Below, piece after piece: positions 1-9,673 of a stretch of 64,000 nt of DNA. The notes below the pieces were generated by a model that was given only the letters and a program-made list of their open reading frames with translations, made no database searches and was not told the DNA's origin. Within the stretch, counting starts at the first letter, position 1; every line of letters begins with the position of its first letter. The DNA comes from Streptomyces sp. A2-16 (GTDB lineage: Bacteria > Actinomycetota > Actinomycetes > Streptomycetales > Streptomycetaceae): positions 3,224,001 through 3,288,000 of the forward strand of contig NZ_CP063808.1 in assembly GCF_018128905.1 (NCBI RefSeq), read 5' to 3'. A program made the position numbers and the translations under genes.

Positions 1-798
1 GTGTCCATCGCCGGCGGTGAACCGCTCATGCACCCGCAGATCGACGAGATCGTGCGGCAGTTGGTGGCCAAGAAGAAGTACGTCTTCCTCTGCACCAACG
101 CCATGCTGCTGCGCAAGAAGATGGACAAGTTCAAGCCCTCCCCCTACTTCGCCTTCGCGGTGCACATCGACGGACTGCGCGAGCGGCACGACGAGTCGGT
201 GGCCAAGGAGGGCGTGTTCGACGAGGCCGTCGAGGCGATCAAGGAGGCCAAGAAGCGCGGCTTCCGGGTCACCACCAACTCGACCTTCTTCAACACCGAC
301 ACCCCGCAGACCATCATCGAGGTGCTCAACTTCCTCAACGACGACCTCAAGGTCGACGAGATGATGATCTCGCCCGCCTACGCCTACGAGAAGGCGCCCG
401 ACCAGGAGCACTTCCTGGGCGTGGAGCAGACCCGCGAGCTGTTCAAGAAGGCCTTCGCGGGCGGCAACCGCAAGAAGTGGCGGCTCAACCACTCACCGCT
501 CTTCCTGGACTTCCTGGAGGGCAAGGTCGACTTCCCGTGCACGGCCTGGGCGATCCCGAACTACTCCCTGTTCGGCTGGCAGCGCCCCTGCTACCTGATG
601 AGCGACGGCTACGTGCCGACGTACCGCGAACTCATCGAGGAGACCGACTGGGACAAGTACGGCCGCGGCAAGGACCCGCGGTGCGCCAACTGCATGGCGC
701 ACTGCGGCTACGAGCCCACCGCCGTCCTCGCCACCATGGGCTCGCTCAAGGAGTCGCTGCGCGCCATGCGCGAGACGGTCTCCGGAAACCGCGAGTAG
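1..798 (+). CDS. hpnH: Adenosyl-hopene transferase HpnH, C-terminal part (5' end outside window)
   Basis: Radical SAM enzyme that adds the 5'-deoxyadenosyl group to the hopene side chain in hopanoid (bacteriohopanepolyol) synthesis. The 265 visible residues begin inside the barrel at [11 protein letters not shown], the typical GGEP SAM-binding motif. The family is about 330-340 residues long, so roughly 70 N-terminal residues including the CxxxCxxC cluster motif lie left of the window. A C-terminal Cys group ([11 protein letters not shown]) is present. The GTG at position 1 is therefore very unlikely to be the real start. The stop lies 4 bp before ispG, indicating one operon with the genes to the right. 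Family assignment is confident. Confidence 0.93.
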   Translation: MSIAGGEPLMHPQIDEIVRQLVAKKKYVFLCTNAMLLRKKMDKFKPSPYFAFAVHIDGLRERHDESVAKEGVFDEAVEAIKEAKKRGFRVTTNSTFFNTDTPQTIIEVLNFLNDDLKVDEMMISPAYAYEKAPDQEHFLGVEQTRELFKKAFAGGNRKKWRLNHSPLFLDFLEGKVDFPCTAWAIPNYSLFGWQRPCYLMSDGYVPTYRELIEETDWDKYGRGKDPRCANCMAHCGYEPTAVLATMGSLKESLRAMRETVSGNRE

Positions 799-802
799 CG
801 CC

Positions 803-1960
803 ATGACCGCCATTCCCTTGGGCGTCCCCGAGGTACCGGTCCGGCCGATCGCCGAGCGGCGCGTGTCGCGGCAGATCATGGTCGGGCCGGTGGCGGTCGG
901 GGGCGGGGCCCCGGTGTCGGTGCAGTCGATGACGACGACCCGTACCTCCGACATCGGTGCCACGCTCCAGCAGATCGCCGAACTCACCGCGTCCGGCTGC
1001 CAGATCGTCCGCGTCGCCTGTCCCACGCAGGACGACGCGGACGCGCTGGCGACCATCGCGCGCAAGTCGCAGATCCCGGTGATCGCCGACATCCACTTCC
1101 AGCCCAAGTACGTGTTCGCGGCCATCGAGGCGGGCTGTGCGGCCGTACGCGTCAATCCCGGCAACATCAAGCAGTTCGACGACAAGGTCAAGGAGATCGC
1201 ACGGGCCGCGAAGGACCACGGCACGCCGATCAGGATCGGAGTGAACGCCGGGTCCCTGGACCGGCGGCTGCTCCAGAAGTACGGGAGGGCGACCCCCGAG
1301 GCCCTGGTGGAGAGCGCGTTGTGGGAGGCGTCGCTCTTCGAGGAGCACGGGTTCCGGGACATCAAGATCTCCGTGAAGCACAACGACCCCGTGGTGATGG
1401 TCAGCGCCTACCAGCAGCTGGCCGAGCAGTGCGACTATCCGCTGCACCTGGGCGTCACGGAGGCCGGGCCCGCCTTCCAGGGAACCATCAAGTCGGCCGT
1501 GGCCTTCGGGGCGTTGCTGTCACGGGGGATCGGCGACACCATCCGGGTCTCGCTGTCCGCCCCGCCCGCCGAGGAGGTCAAGGTCGGCATCCAGATCCTG
1601 GAGTCGCTGGGGCTGAGGCAACGGCGCCTGGAGATCGTGTCGTGTCCGTCCTGCGGGCGCGCTCAGGTCGACGTCTACAAGCTGGCCGACGAGGTCACGG
1701 CGGGTCTCGAGGGCATGGAAGTGCCCCTGCGGGTCGCGGTGATGGGGTGTGTGGTCAACGGTCCCGGCGAGGCGCGGGAGGCGGACCTCGGGGTCGCCTC
1801 CGGCAACGGCAAGGGGCAGATCTTCGTCAAGGGCGAGGTCATCAAGACCGTCCCGGAGTCGAAGATCGTGGAGACCCTCATCGAGGAGGCGATGAAGATC
1901 GCCGAGCAGATGGAACAGGACGGCGTCGCGGCGGGGGAGCCGGCCGTCACCGTGAGTTGA
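803..1960 (+). CDS. ispG: 4-hydroxy-3-methylbut-2-enyl diphosphate synthase (flavodoxin type)
   Basis: Reduces 2-C-methyl-D-erythritol 2,4-cyclodiphosphate to HMBPP, the second-last step of the MEP isoprenoid pathway, using a [4Fe-4S] cluster. The 385-residue product has the N-terminal VSVQSMTTT motif, a TIM-barrel-like body and the C-terminal cluster ligands in SCPSCGR and [13 protein letters not shown] 803 follows the hpnH stop directly with no clear Shine-Dalgarno sequence, so it is probably read by coupling. Placed with dxs inside a hopanoid operon, it is likely a dedicated copy raising isoprenoid flux; Streptomyces usually has another ispG elsewhere, which this window cannot show. Confidence 0.96.
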   Translation: MTAIPLGVPEVPVRPIAERRVSRQIMVGPVAVGGGAPVSVQSMTTTRTSDIGATLQQIAELTASGCQIVRVACPTQDDADALATIARKSQIPVIADIHFQPKYVFAAIEAGCAAVRVNPGNIKQFDDKVKEIARAAKDHGTPIRIGVNAGSLDRRLLQKYGRATPEALVESALWEASLFEEHGFRDIKISVKHNDPVVMVSAYQQLAEQCDYPLHLGVTEAGPAFQGTIKSAVAFGALLSRGIGDTIRVSLSAPPAEEVKVGIQILESLGLRQRRLEIVSCPSCGRAQVDVYKLADEVTAGLEGMEVPLRVAVMGCVVNGPGEAREADLGVASGNGKGQIFVKGEVIKTVPESKIVETLIEEAMKIAEQMEQDGVAAGEPAVTVS

Positions 1961-1987
1961 ACAGCACGGACCGAAGGGGGCCCGACC

Positions 1988-3937
1988 GTGACCATTCTGG
2001 AGAACATCCGGGGACCACGCGACCTGAAGGCGCTGTCCGAGTCGGATCTCGGCGAACTGTCCGAGGAGATCAGGGAGTTCCTGGTGCACGCGGTGGCCAG
2101 GACCGGCGGACACCTCGGGCCCAACCTGGGGGTGGTGGAACTCTCCATCGCGCTCCACCGGGTCTTCGAGTCGCCGGTCGACCGCATCGTGTGGGACACC
2201 GGCCATCAGAGCTATGTGCACAAGCTTCTGACGGGACGCCAGGACTTCTCCAAGCTGCGCGGCAAGGGCGGCCTGTCCGGCTACCCCTCGCGCGAGGAGT
2301 CCGAGCACGACATCGTCGAGAACAGCCATGCCTCCACCGCGCTCGGCTGGGCCGACGGGCTCGCCAAGGCCCGCCAGGTGCAGGGCGAGAAGGGCCATGT
2401 GGTCGCCGTCATCGGCGACGGCGCGCTCACCGGCGGCATGGCCTGGGAGGCGCTGAACAACATCGCGGCCGCGAAGGACCGGCCACTGATCATCGTCGTC
2501 AACGACAACGAGCGGTCGTACTCGCCGACCATCGGCGGCCTCGCCAACCACCTGGCCACCCTGCGCACGACCGACGGCTACGAAAAGGTGCTGGCCTGGG
2601 GGAAGGACGTACTCCTCAAGACCCCGCTGGTCGGCAGCACCGTCTACGAGTCCCTGCACGGAGCGAAGAAGGGCTTCAAGGACGCCTTCGCGCCGCAGGG
2701 CATGTTCGAGGACCTCGGGCTGAAGTACGTCGGCCCGATCGACGGACACGACATCGGGGCCGTCGAGTCGGCACTGCGGCGGGCGAAACGCTTCCACGGG
2801 CCGGTGCTCATCCACTGCCTGACGGAGAAGGGCCGCGGTTATGAACCCGCCCTCGCCCACGAGGAGGATCACTTCCACACCGTCGGGGTGATGGACCCCC
2901 TCACGTGCGAGCCGCTCGCGCCGTCCAACGGGCCGTCGTGGACCTCGGTGTTCGGCGACGAGATCGCGGCGATCGGCGAGGAGCGCGAGGACGTCGTGGC
3001 GATCACGGCGGCCATGCTGCACCCGGTGGGGCTGGGCAAGTTCGCCGCGCGGTTCCCGGACCGGGTGTGGGACGTCGGCATCGCCGAACAGCACGCGGCG
3101 GTCTCCGCGGCCGGTCTCGCGACGGGGGGACTCCATCCGGTCGTCGCCGTCTACGCCACCTTCCTGAACCGTGCCTTCGACCAGCTGTTGATGGATGTCG
3201 CGCTGCACCGCTGCGGGGTCACCTTCGTGCTCGACCGGGCCGGGGTCACGGGCGTCGACGGGGCCTCCCACAACGGCATGTGGGACATGTCGATCCTCCA
3301 GGTCGTGCCCGGGCTGAGGATCGCCGCACCCCGGGACGCCGACCAGCTGCGGGCGCAGCTGCGGGAGGCGGTCGCCGTGGACGACGCGCCGACGCTGGTG
3401 CGGTTCCCGAAGGAGTCCGTGGGTCCGGCGGTGCCGGCGATCGACCGGGTGGGCGGGCTGGACGTGCTGCACCGCTCCTCGGACGTGCCGGATGTCCTCC
3501 TGGTCGCCGTCGGTGTCATGGCGCCCGTCTGTCTCCAGGCCGCCGAGCTGCTGGAGGCTCGGGGCATCAACTGCACGGTCGTGGACCCCCGTTGGGTCAA
3601 GCCCGTCGATGCCGCGCTGCCGGGTCTCGCCGCGGAGCACCGGCTGGTGGCCGTCGTCGAGGACAACAGCAGGGCCGCCGGGGTGGGCGCGGCCGTGGCG
3701 CTGGCGCTCGGTGACGCCGAGGTCGACGTGTCCGTACGCCGGTTCGGGATCCCGGAGCAGTTCCTCGCGCACGCCAAGCGGGGAGAGGTGCTCGCCGACA
3801 TCGGTCTGACGCCGGTCGAGGTGGCGGGGCGGATCAGCGCGAGCCTGGCCGTGAAGCGACAGGCCGAGGCCGTCGAGCAGGAACAGGCCGAGGTCCTGGT
3901 GCAGGAGCAGGCCGAAGTCAAGGAGAAACCTGAATGA
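1988..3937 (+). CDS. dxs: 1-deoxy-D-xylulose-5-phosphate synthase
   Basis: Thiamine-diphosphate enzyme condensing pyruvate and glyceraldehyde 3-phosphate, the first committed MEP step. It has 649 residues. The TPP-binding region ([18 protein letters not shown]), the transketolase pyrimidine-binding domain ([17 protein letters not shown]) and the C-terminal transketolase domain appear in order. GTG 1988 is preceded by a GAAGGGGG-type ribosome site. The last ~25 residues are an unusual Glu/Gln-rich tail (repeats of EQEQAEV and QEQAEV) beyond the normal family end. The 3' end overlaps the next gene by 4 bp, so the two are translationally coupled. Confidence 0.96.
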   Translation: MTILENIRGPRDLKALSESDLGELSEEIREFLVHAVARTGGHLGPNLGVVELSIALHRVFESPVDRIVWDTGHQSYVHKLLTGRQDFSKLRGKGGLSGYPSREESEHDIVENSHASTALGWADGLAKARQVQGEKGHVVAVIGDGALTGGMAWEALNNIAAAKDRPLIIVVNDNERSYSPTIGGLANHLATLRTTDGYEKVLAWGKDVLLKTPLVGSTVYESLHGAKKGFKDAFAPQGMFEDLGLKYVGPIDGHDIGAVESALRRAKRFHGPVLIHCLTEKGRGYEPALAHEEDHFHTVGVMDPLTCEPLAPSNGPSWTSVFGDEIAAIGEEREDVVAITAAMLHPVGLGKFAARFPDRVWDVGIAEQHAAVSAAGLATGGLHPVVAVYATFLNRAFDQLLMDVALHRCGVTFVLDRAGVTGVDGASHNGMWDMSILQVVPGLRIAAPRDADQLRAQLREAVAVDDAPTLVRFPKESVGPAVPAIDRVGGLDVLHRSSDVPDVLLVAVGVMAPVCLQAAELLEARGINCTVVDPRWVKPVDAALPGLAAEHRLVAVVEDNSRAAGVGAAVALALGDAEVDVSVRRFGIPEQFLAHAKRGEVLADIGLTPVEVAGRISASLAVKRQAEAVEQEQAEVLVQEQAEVKEKPE

Positions 3938-5319
3938 CCACGGAGTTCGACCTCGGCAGACTCCTGGCCGAGCGCGGAGCCGAGCGCTACGAGCTGCACG
4001 GGAAGTACCTGAACCACCAACTCCCGCGCATGCTGCACACCATCGGCTTCGACAAGGTCTACGAGCGGGGTGAGGGCGCCTACTTCTGGGACGCCGACGG
4101 CAACGACTACCTGGACATGCTCGCCGGGTTCGGGGTGATGGGCCTGGGGCGCCACCACCCCGTCGTCCGCAAGGCACTGCACGACGTCCTCGACGCGCAG
4201 CTCGCCGACCTCACCCGCTTCGACTGCCAGCCGCTGCCCGGGCTGCTGGCCGAGAAGCTGCTCGCGTACAGCCCGCACCTGGACCGGGTGTTCTTCGGCA
4301 ACAGCGGCACCGAGGCGGTGGAGACCGCGCTGAAGTTCGCCCGGTACGCCACCGGAAAGCCCCGCGTCCTGTACTGCGACCACGCCTTCCACGGGCTGAC
4401 CACGGGCTCGCTGTCGGTCAACGGCGAGTCCGGCTTCCGGGACGGGTTCGCGCCCCTGCTGCCCGACACCGCCGTCCCTCTCGGCGATCTCGACGCCCTG
4501 GCACGGGAGTTGAAGAAGGGGGACGTCGCTGCCCTGGTCGTCGAGCCGATCCAGGGCAAGGGGGTGCACGAGGCGCCGCCCGGCTATCTGCGGTCCGCGC
4601 AGGAACTGCTGCGCAAGCACAAGGCCCTGCTCATCGCCGACGAGGTGCAGACCGGACTCGGCCGTACCGGCGACTTCTACGCCTACCAGCACGAGGACGG
4701 GGTCGAACCCGACCTGGTGTGCGTGGCCAAGGCGCTCTCCGGCGGCTACGTCCCGGTCGGCGCCACCCTCGGCAAGGACTGGATCTTCAAAAAGGTCTAC
4801 TCGTCGATGGACCGGGTGCTGGTGCACTCGGCGAGCTTCGGGTCCAACGCCCAGGCGATGGCGGCCGGGCTCGCCGTCCTGTCGGTCATGGACGACGAGC
4901 AGATCGTCGCGAACGCCCGCGCCACCGGCGACCTGTTGAGGTCCCGGCTCGCGGCCCTGATCGACAAGTACGAGCTGCTCGCCGACGTGCGCGGCAGGGG
5001 TCTGATGATCGGCATCGAGTTCGGCAAGCCGAAGTCCCTGAAGCTGCGCAGCCGCTGGACCATGCTCCAGGCCGCGCGCAAGGGCCTGTTCGCGCAGATG
5101 GTCGTCGTCCCCCTTCTGCAGCGGCACCGGATCCTGACCCAGGTCTCCGGTGACCACCTGGAGGTCATCAAGCTCATTCCGCCGCTGGTGATCGGGGAGA
5201 AGGAAGTGGACCGGTTCGTCGACGCCTTCACCGACGTCATGGACGACGCGCACAGCGGGGGCGGACTGATGTGGGACTTCGGCAGGACGCTGGTGAAGCA
5301 GGCGGTGGCCAACCGCTGA
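3934..5319 (+). CDS. hpnO: Class III PLP aminotransferase of the hopanoid operon (HpnO-like)
   Basis: A 461-residue acetylornithine/ornithine-type aminotransferase. Visible are the PLP phosphate-binding [17 protein letters not shown] region, the Asp of [13 protein letters not shown], and the Schiff-base Lys in [15 protein letters not shown]. In hopanoid operons this family (HpnO) aminates the polyol side chain to give aminobacteriohopanetriol. Position after hpnH-ispG-dxs and the ATGA overlap with dxs support that role here. Without the operon context it would only be called a class III aminotransferase, so the substrate is inferred. Confidence 0.85.
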   Translation: MTTEFDLGRLLAERGAERYELHGKYLNHQLPRMLHTIGFDKVYERGEGAYFWDADGNDYLDMLAGFGVMGLGRHHPVVRKALHDVLDAQLADLTRFDCQPLPGLLAEKLLAYSPHLDRVFFGNSGTEAVETALKFARYATGKPRVLYCDHAFHGLTTGSLSVNGESGFRDGFAPLLPDTAVPLGDLDALARELKKGDVAALVVEPIQGKGVHEAPPGYLRSAQELLRKHKALLIADEVQTGLGRTGDFYAYQHEDGVEPDLVCVAKALSGGYVPVGATLGKDWIFKKVYSSMDRVLVHSASFGSNAQAMAAGLAVLSVMDDEQIVANARATGDLLRSRLAALIDKYELLADVRGRGLMIGIEFGKPKSLKLRSRWTMLQAARKGLFAQMVVVPLLQRHRILTQVSGDHLEVIKLIPPLVIGEKEVDRFVDAFTDVMDDAHSGGGLMWDFGRTLVKQAVANR

Positions 5320-5329
5320 CCGCGCAGGT

Positions 5330-5364
5330 TTGCCTCTGAGGCAAGAAAATTGCCGCAGAGGCAA
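5330..5364 (+). promoter_or_regulatory. Two tandem palindromic operators upstream of the XRE-cupin gene
   Basis: Two 15-bp palindromes, TTGCCTCTGAGGCAA (5330-5344) and TTGCCGCAGAGGCAA (5350-5364), share TTGCC...GGCAA arms. Their centres are exactly 20 bp apart, about two helical turns, in the 65-bp gap between hpnO and the regulator. This is the arrangement expected for cooperative autoregulation by the XRE-family protein encoded immediately downstream. The binding protein is inferred; the palindromes are directly visible. Confidence 0.7.
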
Positions 5365-5384
5365 ATCCACGGCTCAATGGAGGT

Positions 5385-5990
5385 ATGAGCTCTTCGGAAG
5401 CCTCCACGGAGCTGCCCTCGGTGGCTCCCCAGCTTCGCGCCCTGCGCCGCCGCGCCTCCCTCACCCTGGAGGCGGCGGCCGGTGCGGCGGGGCTGTCCCC
5501 CGCCCACCTCTCCCGACTGGAGACCGGGCAGCGCCAGCCCTCGCTGCCGATGCTGCTCGCGCTGGCCCGTATCTACAGTACGACGGTCTCCGAGCTGCTC
5601 GGCGAGACGGTCGCCGAGCGGGACGCCGTGGTGCGCGCCGCCGACATGGAACCGACCGCGGCGGGCGGCTGGACCTACTTCCAGGCGGGCGCGCCGGGAC
5701 GCGCCATGCAGGCCCTGCGGGTGCAGGTGCCGCACGGTTCCCAGGGCGACATCGTGCGGGTGCACCCCGGCGAGGAATGGCTGTACGTCCTCAAGGGACG
5801 GCTCAGGCTCCGCCTCGGCGACACCACGCACCTGCTCGGCCCGGGCGACAGCGCGCACTTCGACTCGCTGACCCCGCACCGCATCGCCGCCCAGGATCCC
5901 GACGGCGTCGAGCTCCTGTTCGTCCACACCCTGTTGCAGAGTCCCACGGCCGCGCTGTGCCTGGGTCCCACCCCTGGAGAGACGCGATGA
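5385..5990 (+). CDS. XRE-family transcriptional regulator with C-terminal cupin domain
   Basis: The 201-residue product has an N-terminal helix-turn-helix (about residues 12-68, LEAAAGAAGLSPAHLSRLETGQ) and a C-terminal cupin (about 105-180, HPGEEWLYVLKGRLRLRLGD). This family senses small ligands and often controls a neighbouring transporter or small membrane protein. The start ATG 5385 lies only one base after GGAGG, which is tight; no better in-frame start is visible. It overlaps the next gene by 4 bp (ATGA). Two palindromes immediately upstream suggest autoregulation. Confidence 0.88.
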   Translation: MSSSEASTELPSVAPQLRALRRRASLTLEAAAGAAGLSPAHLSRLETGQRQPSLPMLLALARIYSTTVSELLGETVAERDAVVRAADMEPTAAGGWTYFQAGAPGRAMQALRVQVPHGSQGDIVRVHPGEEWLYVLKGRLRLRLGDTTHLLGPGDSAHFDSLTPHRIAAQDPDGVELLFVHTLLQSPTAALCLGPTPGETR

Positions 5991-6109
5991 AGGACATGGA
6001 AGAGAAGTTCCCCCGCGCCCTGTGGGTGCGCCTCATCATCTACCTGGCGATCGGCCACGTCTTCGCGGCCTTCATCTTCCTGCTCTTCGAGGTGGGAGCC
6101 GGGCAGTAG
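5987..6109 (+). CDS. 40-residue single-pass membrane protein (DUF6126-like)
   Basis: Tiny protein with a charged N-terminus (MKDMEEKFPRALWVR) and one hydrophobic segment, about residues 15-36 (LIIYLAIGHVFAAFIFLLFE). Its ATG overlaps the stop of the XRE-cupin gene (ATGA), so the two are translationally coupled. The same pairing of an XRE-cupin regulator with a ~40-residue membrane protein is, as I recall, common in Streptomyces and supports a real gene. The function is unknown. Confidence 0.8.
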   Translation: MKDMEEKFPRALWVRLIIYLAIGHVFAAFIFLLFEVGAGQ

Positions 6110-6121
6110 CGGTCGCACGGC

Positions 6122-6919
6122 TCAGTCGAGCAGGCGCTCCCGCAGCCGCTCACGGAGCTCCGGAGTCAGGCCGAGGCCCTCTGCCAGATACTCCTCGACG
6201 CCGCCCCATGTCTCCTCGATGGTCTCGAAGGCCGCCGCCAGATACTCGGCACGCGCCTCGAAGAGGGGGCTGAGCAGCTCCATGACCTCGGGGGAGTAGG
6301 CGTCGGCGGAGGTGCTGGTGCGGCGCACCTTGTAGCGGCGGTGCTTGGCGTTCGACTCCAGGTAGTCGGCGACGATCGCCTCGCGCTCCACGCCCAGGGC
6401 GAGCAGGGTCACCGCGATGGACAGACCCGCGCGGTCCTTGCCGGCCGCGCAGTGCATGAGGGCGGGCACGCTGTCCTTGGCGAGGGAGCGCAGCACCTCG
6501 GAGTGCTCGGCGGTGCGCTCCTTGACCATCGTGCGGTAGGAGTTCGTCATGCGCTGGGCGGCCTTGCCGTCGCCGAGGAGTTCGCGCAGCTGCTCAATGT
6601 CGCCGTCGCGGACCATCTTCCAGAACCAGGTCCCCTCCGCCGGGTCGCTCAGCGGCAGGTTCACATTGGTGACGCCCGGCAGGTCGACGTCCGGGCCCTC
6701 CAGCTTCTGGTCCGCCGCGTTGCGGAAGTCGAAGACGGTGTGCAGGCCGAGAGAGGACAGGAAGGCCGCGTCCTCCTCGGTCGCGTGCGCGAGGTGACCG
6801 CTGCGGAACAGCACCCCGTACCGCACCCGCCGCCCGTCGGCCGTCGGCAGTCCGCCCACATCGCGGAAGTTGCGGACACCTGCCAGTTCGGGTTCGGTCG
6901 ACGGGATCTGCTGCGTCAC
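6122..6919 (-). CDS. Tyrosine-protein phosphatase (DSP/PTP-loop family)
   Basis: A 265-residue cytosolic phosphatase. The signature loop HCAAGKDRAG places the nucleophilic Cys at residue 157 and the phosphate-binding Arg at 163. The N-terminus carries the GVRNFRDVGG motif typical of actinobacterial members of this family. The GTG start at 6919 sits five bases after GGGAGGAG. It is divergent from the alpha-galactosidase gene, with about 200 bp between. Physiological substrate unknown; phosphotyrosine, phosphoinositide or sugar phosphate are all possible. Confidence 0.9.
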   Translation of the reverse strand: MTQQIPSTEPELAGVRNFRDVGGLPTADGRRVRYGVLFRSGHLAHATEEDAAFLSSLGLHTVFDFRNAADQKLEGPDVDLPGVTNVNLPLSDPAEGTWFWKMVRDGDIEQLRELLGDGKAAQRMTNSYRTMVKERTAEHSEVLRSLAKDSVPALMHCAAGKDRAGLSIAVTLLALGVEREAIVADYLESNAKHRRYKVRRTSTSADAYSPEVMELLSPLFEARAEYLAAAFETIEETWGGVEEYLAEGLGLTPELRERLRERLLD

Positions 6920-7127
6920 GGGGGCTCCTCCCAGCCGGGCTCCGCCGACGCGGCTCGTCGGCGGGGCACGCTCTCGACGATACGACATGGGTTCCTGGGG
7001 CAATGAGTTGTCCACAAGCCTGGCAATGAGTCGTCCACAGCCGTTGCCGACAGGGCGGTCGGCCATTGATGATGTTGGTGCCTGAGTGCACCTGTTGGCA
7101 CCTGTTCGGATCTGTGAGGGAAGCACG

Positions 7128-9203
7128 ATGCTGGAGATCGCCGAGAACGGCCGTACGTGGATTCTGTCCGGGCCGGCCAGCAGTTACGCCCTGCACCTCA
7201 CCGCCGAGGACGAGCTGCTGCACCTGCACTGGGGCCCGAGGATCGCCCTCGCCGACGCCGAGGCCCTCGCCGTGAGCCCGCTGCCCGCGTACTGGCCCTT
7301 CGAGGCCCCGCTCGACGGGCGCGAGGAGTACCCCGTCGAGGGCGGCCCCCGCTTCACCCGCCCCGCACTGTCCGTGCGCACCGACGAGCGGCGCGGCACC
7401 GAGTGGAGCTTCGAGGCGTACGACAGCGAGGGCGACGAGCTGCGGCTGCGGTTCCGCGACGGCGGGCTGAGCATCACGCTGCACTACCGGATGCGCGGCG
7501 ACGTCCTGGAGCGCTGGGTGACCCTGGACAACCAGGACCCGGCACCGGTGGAGCTGCTGCGCGCCGACTCCGCCACCTGGACCCTGCCCGACCGCGAGGA
7601 CGGCTGGCGGCTGTCCCAGCTGCACGGCCGCTGGGCCGCCGAGTCCCTCCTCACCCGGACCCCCCTCACCTACGGCGAGAAGGTCATCGGCAGCCGCCGC
7701 GGCCACACCGGGCACCAGCACCTGCCCTGGGTCGCCCTGGACACCGACGCCACCGAGGAGCGGGGCGAGGTCTACGGCTGCGCCCTCGGCTGGTCGGGGT
7801 CCTGGCGGATCTCCGTGGCGCAACTGCCCGACGCGCGCGTGCAGATCACCGGCGGCGTCGGATACGACGAATCGGGTCTGCTCCGGCTGGCGGCCGGGGA
7901 GTCCTTCACGACCCCCGTCTTCGCCGGTCTCTGGAGCGACGGCGGCTTCGGCGGTGCGAGCCGCGCCTGGCACGCCTACCAGCGGGCGCATGTCATCCCG
8001 GACGCCGAGCAGGACCGTCCCGTGCTGTTCAACTCCTGGGAGGCCACGAACTTCGACATCTCCGAGGAGCAGCAGGGCACCCTGGCCCGGCGGGCCGCGG
8101 CGATGGGCGTGGAGCTGTTCGTGGTCGACGACGGCTGGTTCGGTGCCCGCACCAGTGACCGGGCCGGGCTCGGCGACTGGGCGCCCAACCCCGACCGCTT
8201 CCCCTCCGGCCTCAAGCCGCTCGGCGACTACGTGCACGCGCTGGGTATGGAGTTCGGCATCTGGGTCGAACCGGAGATGATCAACCCGGACAGCGAGCTG
8301 TACCGCGCCCACCCGGACTGGGTGCAGTACCAAACAGGACGAAAGCGGACGGAGTTCCGCAATCAGCTCGTGCTGAACCTCGCGCGCGAGGATGTCCAGG
8401 AGTACCTGTGGGAGCAGCTCGACGCCCTGCTCTCCTCGGCCCCGATCGACTATGTGAAGTGGGACTTCAACCGCTGCTTCACGGACGCGGGCTGGCCCGG
8501 CGAGTCCTACCCGCAGCGCCTGTGGGTCGACCATGTGCGCGGCTTCTACGCCCTCCTGGACCGGTTGCGGGCGGCGCACCCCGGTGTGGCCTTCGAGTCC
8601 TGCTCGGGAGGTGGCGGCCGGATCGACCTGGGGGTGCTCAGCCGTACCGACCAGGTGTGGACCTCCGACAACACCGACCCGCTCGACCGACTCGCGATTC
8701 AGCACGGTTTCAGCCAGATCCACCCCGCGCGCGTGATGGCCGCCTGGGTCACCGACAGCCCCAACACCCAGCTCAACGGCCGGGTCAGCTCGCTGCGGTT
8801 CCGGTTCGTGAGCGCGATGGCCGGAGTGCTGGGAGTCGGCGGCGACCTCGCGGAGTGGACCGAGGAGGAGCTCGCCGAAGCCGGGCGGTGGGTGGCTCTC
8901 TACAAGGAGATCCGACCCCTGGTGCAGCGCGGCGAGCTCTACCGGCTGCGGCCGCCGCGGGGTGGGCTCAGTGCGGTGCAGTACGTCCTCGGGGACGAGA
9001 CCGTCGTCCTCGCCTGGCTTCAGGCGCAGAAGTACGGCGAGCCCGTGCCGTCCCTGCGGCTGCGCGGACTCGACCCGACAGCGTCGTACGAATGCCTCGA
9101 AACGGGCGAAGTGCACCGAGGGGCCGTATTGCTGCATCACGGACTTCGCACCGGTCTGCGTGGCGACCTCGATGCGACGGTTCTCCGGCTGCGTCGCATC
9201 TAG
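7128..9203 (+). CDS. Alpha-galactosidase, glycoside hydrolase family 36
   Basis: Hydrolyses terminal alpha-1,6-galactosides such as melibiose and raffinose. The 691-residue product has an N-terminal beta-sandwich, a (beta/alpha)8 barrel with nucleophile Asp446 (VKWDFNR) and acid/base Asp514 (TSDNTDP), and a C-terminal beta domain. The NSWEATNFD and ESCSGGGGRIDLGVL motifs are typical of GH36. No signal peptide is visible, so it is probably intracellular and acts on imported oligosaccharides. ATG 7128 follows a GAGGGA ribosome site; an ATG at 7086 in the same frame has none. Confidence 0.95.
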   Translation: MLEIAENGRTWILSGPASSYALHLTAEDELLHLHWGPRIALADAEALAVSPLPAYWPFEAPLDGREEYPVEGGPRFTRPALSVRTDERRGTEWSFEAYDSEGDELRLRFRDGGLSITLHYRMRGDVLERWVTLDNQDPAPVELLRADSATWTLPDREDGWRLSQLHGRWAAESLLTRTPLTYGEKVIGSRRGHTGHQHLPWVALDTDATEERGEVYGCALGWSGSWRISVAQLPDARVQITGGVGYDESGLLRLAAGESFTTPVFAGLWSDGGFGGASRAWHAYQRAHVIPDAEQDRPVLFNSWEATNFDISEEQQGTLARRAAAMGVELFVVDDGWFGARTSDRAGLGDWAPNPDRFPSGLKPLGDYVHALGMEFGIWVEPEMINPDSELYRAHPDWVQYQTGRKRTEFRNQLVLNLAREDVQEYLWEQLDALLSSAPIDYVKWDFNRCFTDAGWPGESYPQRLWVDHVRGFYALLDRLRAAHPGVAFESCSGGGGRIDLGVLSRTDQVWTSDNTDPLDRLAIQHGFSQIHPARVMAAWVTDSPNTQLNGRVSSLRFRFVSAMAGVLGVGGDLAEWTEEELAEAGRWVALYKEIRPLVQRGELYRLRPPRGGLSAVQYVLGDETVVLAWLQAQKYGEPVPSLRLRGLDPTASYECLETGEVHRGAVLLHHGLRTGLRGDLDATVLRLRRI

Positions 9204-9479
9204 GGCTTCTGTCCGAATTAATGGCTTCCCTCCAACTCCGCCCATGAATAGGGCTCCTGTGAATTCGTGACGTGAGGAGCGTCATATCGGTGACGGTGTG
9301 TCGCCCGTCATGTTCACGTAATTCACGTGCTTTTCAAGGGGATTCAGGTCGGATGACGGGTGCCCGATTGACGCAGGGTGACCGGTAATTCTCATAAGGG
9401 ATCAACAGGAAGGCATGCACAGGGAACCTCTCACTTGTCCCTTTGCGTCTTGCTCGCTTACGTTCGCCACCGATCCGGT
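9204..9479 (+). other. Upstream region of the riboswitch gene; no CDS seen
   Basis: Between the alpha-galactosidase stop and the riboswitch this stretch is clearly less GC-rich than its surroundings (for example GTAATTCACGTG around 9315-9330). That is typical of a Streptomyces promoter region. The transcription start of the LysM/M23 gene should lie here, but I cannot fix a -10/-35 pair with confidence. Short open frames in it lack ribosome sites and codon bias. Confidence 0.4.
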
Positions 9480-9662
9480 CGGACGCCCAATCCTGCCGCC
9501 GAACGGATTCCGCACACACTCACCCGTCCACGGCAGGAGCGGGGGACCCACAGGCAGTACCGCCTGTTCCGGTCTCCGGAACAGGCTTGGGGTTTAGCCG
9601 CGTCTCGGCGCGGCCGGGCATCTCCAGCTCGCACCCGACAGCTCACCTCGCAGGCGCCGGAG
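9480..9662 (+). ncRNA. ydaO/yuaA-type c-di-AMP riboswitch
   Basis: The leader of the M23 peptidase gene contains the conserved blocks of this riboswitch in order: AATCCTGCCGC (about 9490), GCGGGGGACCCA (about 9539), a hairpin (CCTGTTCC...GGAACAGG), TTGGGGT (about 9588), GGGCATCTCCAGCTC, and the end block CCGACAGCTCACCTCGCAGGCG (recognised to about 9655). In actinobacteria this element binds c-di-AMP and controls resuscitation-promoting factors and cell-wall hydrolases, which matches the gene downstream. One small departure: TTGGGGTTTAGCC stands where TTGGGGTGAATCC is usual. Boundaries are approximate. Confidence 0.88.
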
Positions 9663-9673
9663 AGGAATTCGCC

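Noticed and set aside
1520..4177. 885-residue leftward open frame across ispG and dxs
   Set aside because: It is antisense to two clear metabolic genes, has no family motif and is explained by the third-position GC bias of the real genes.
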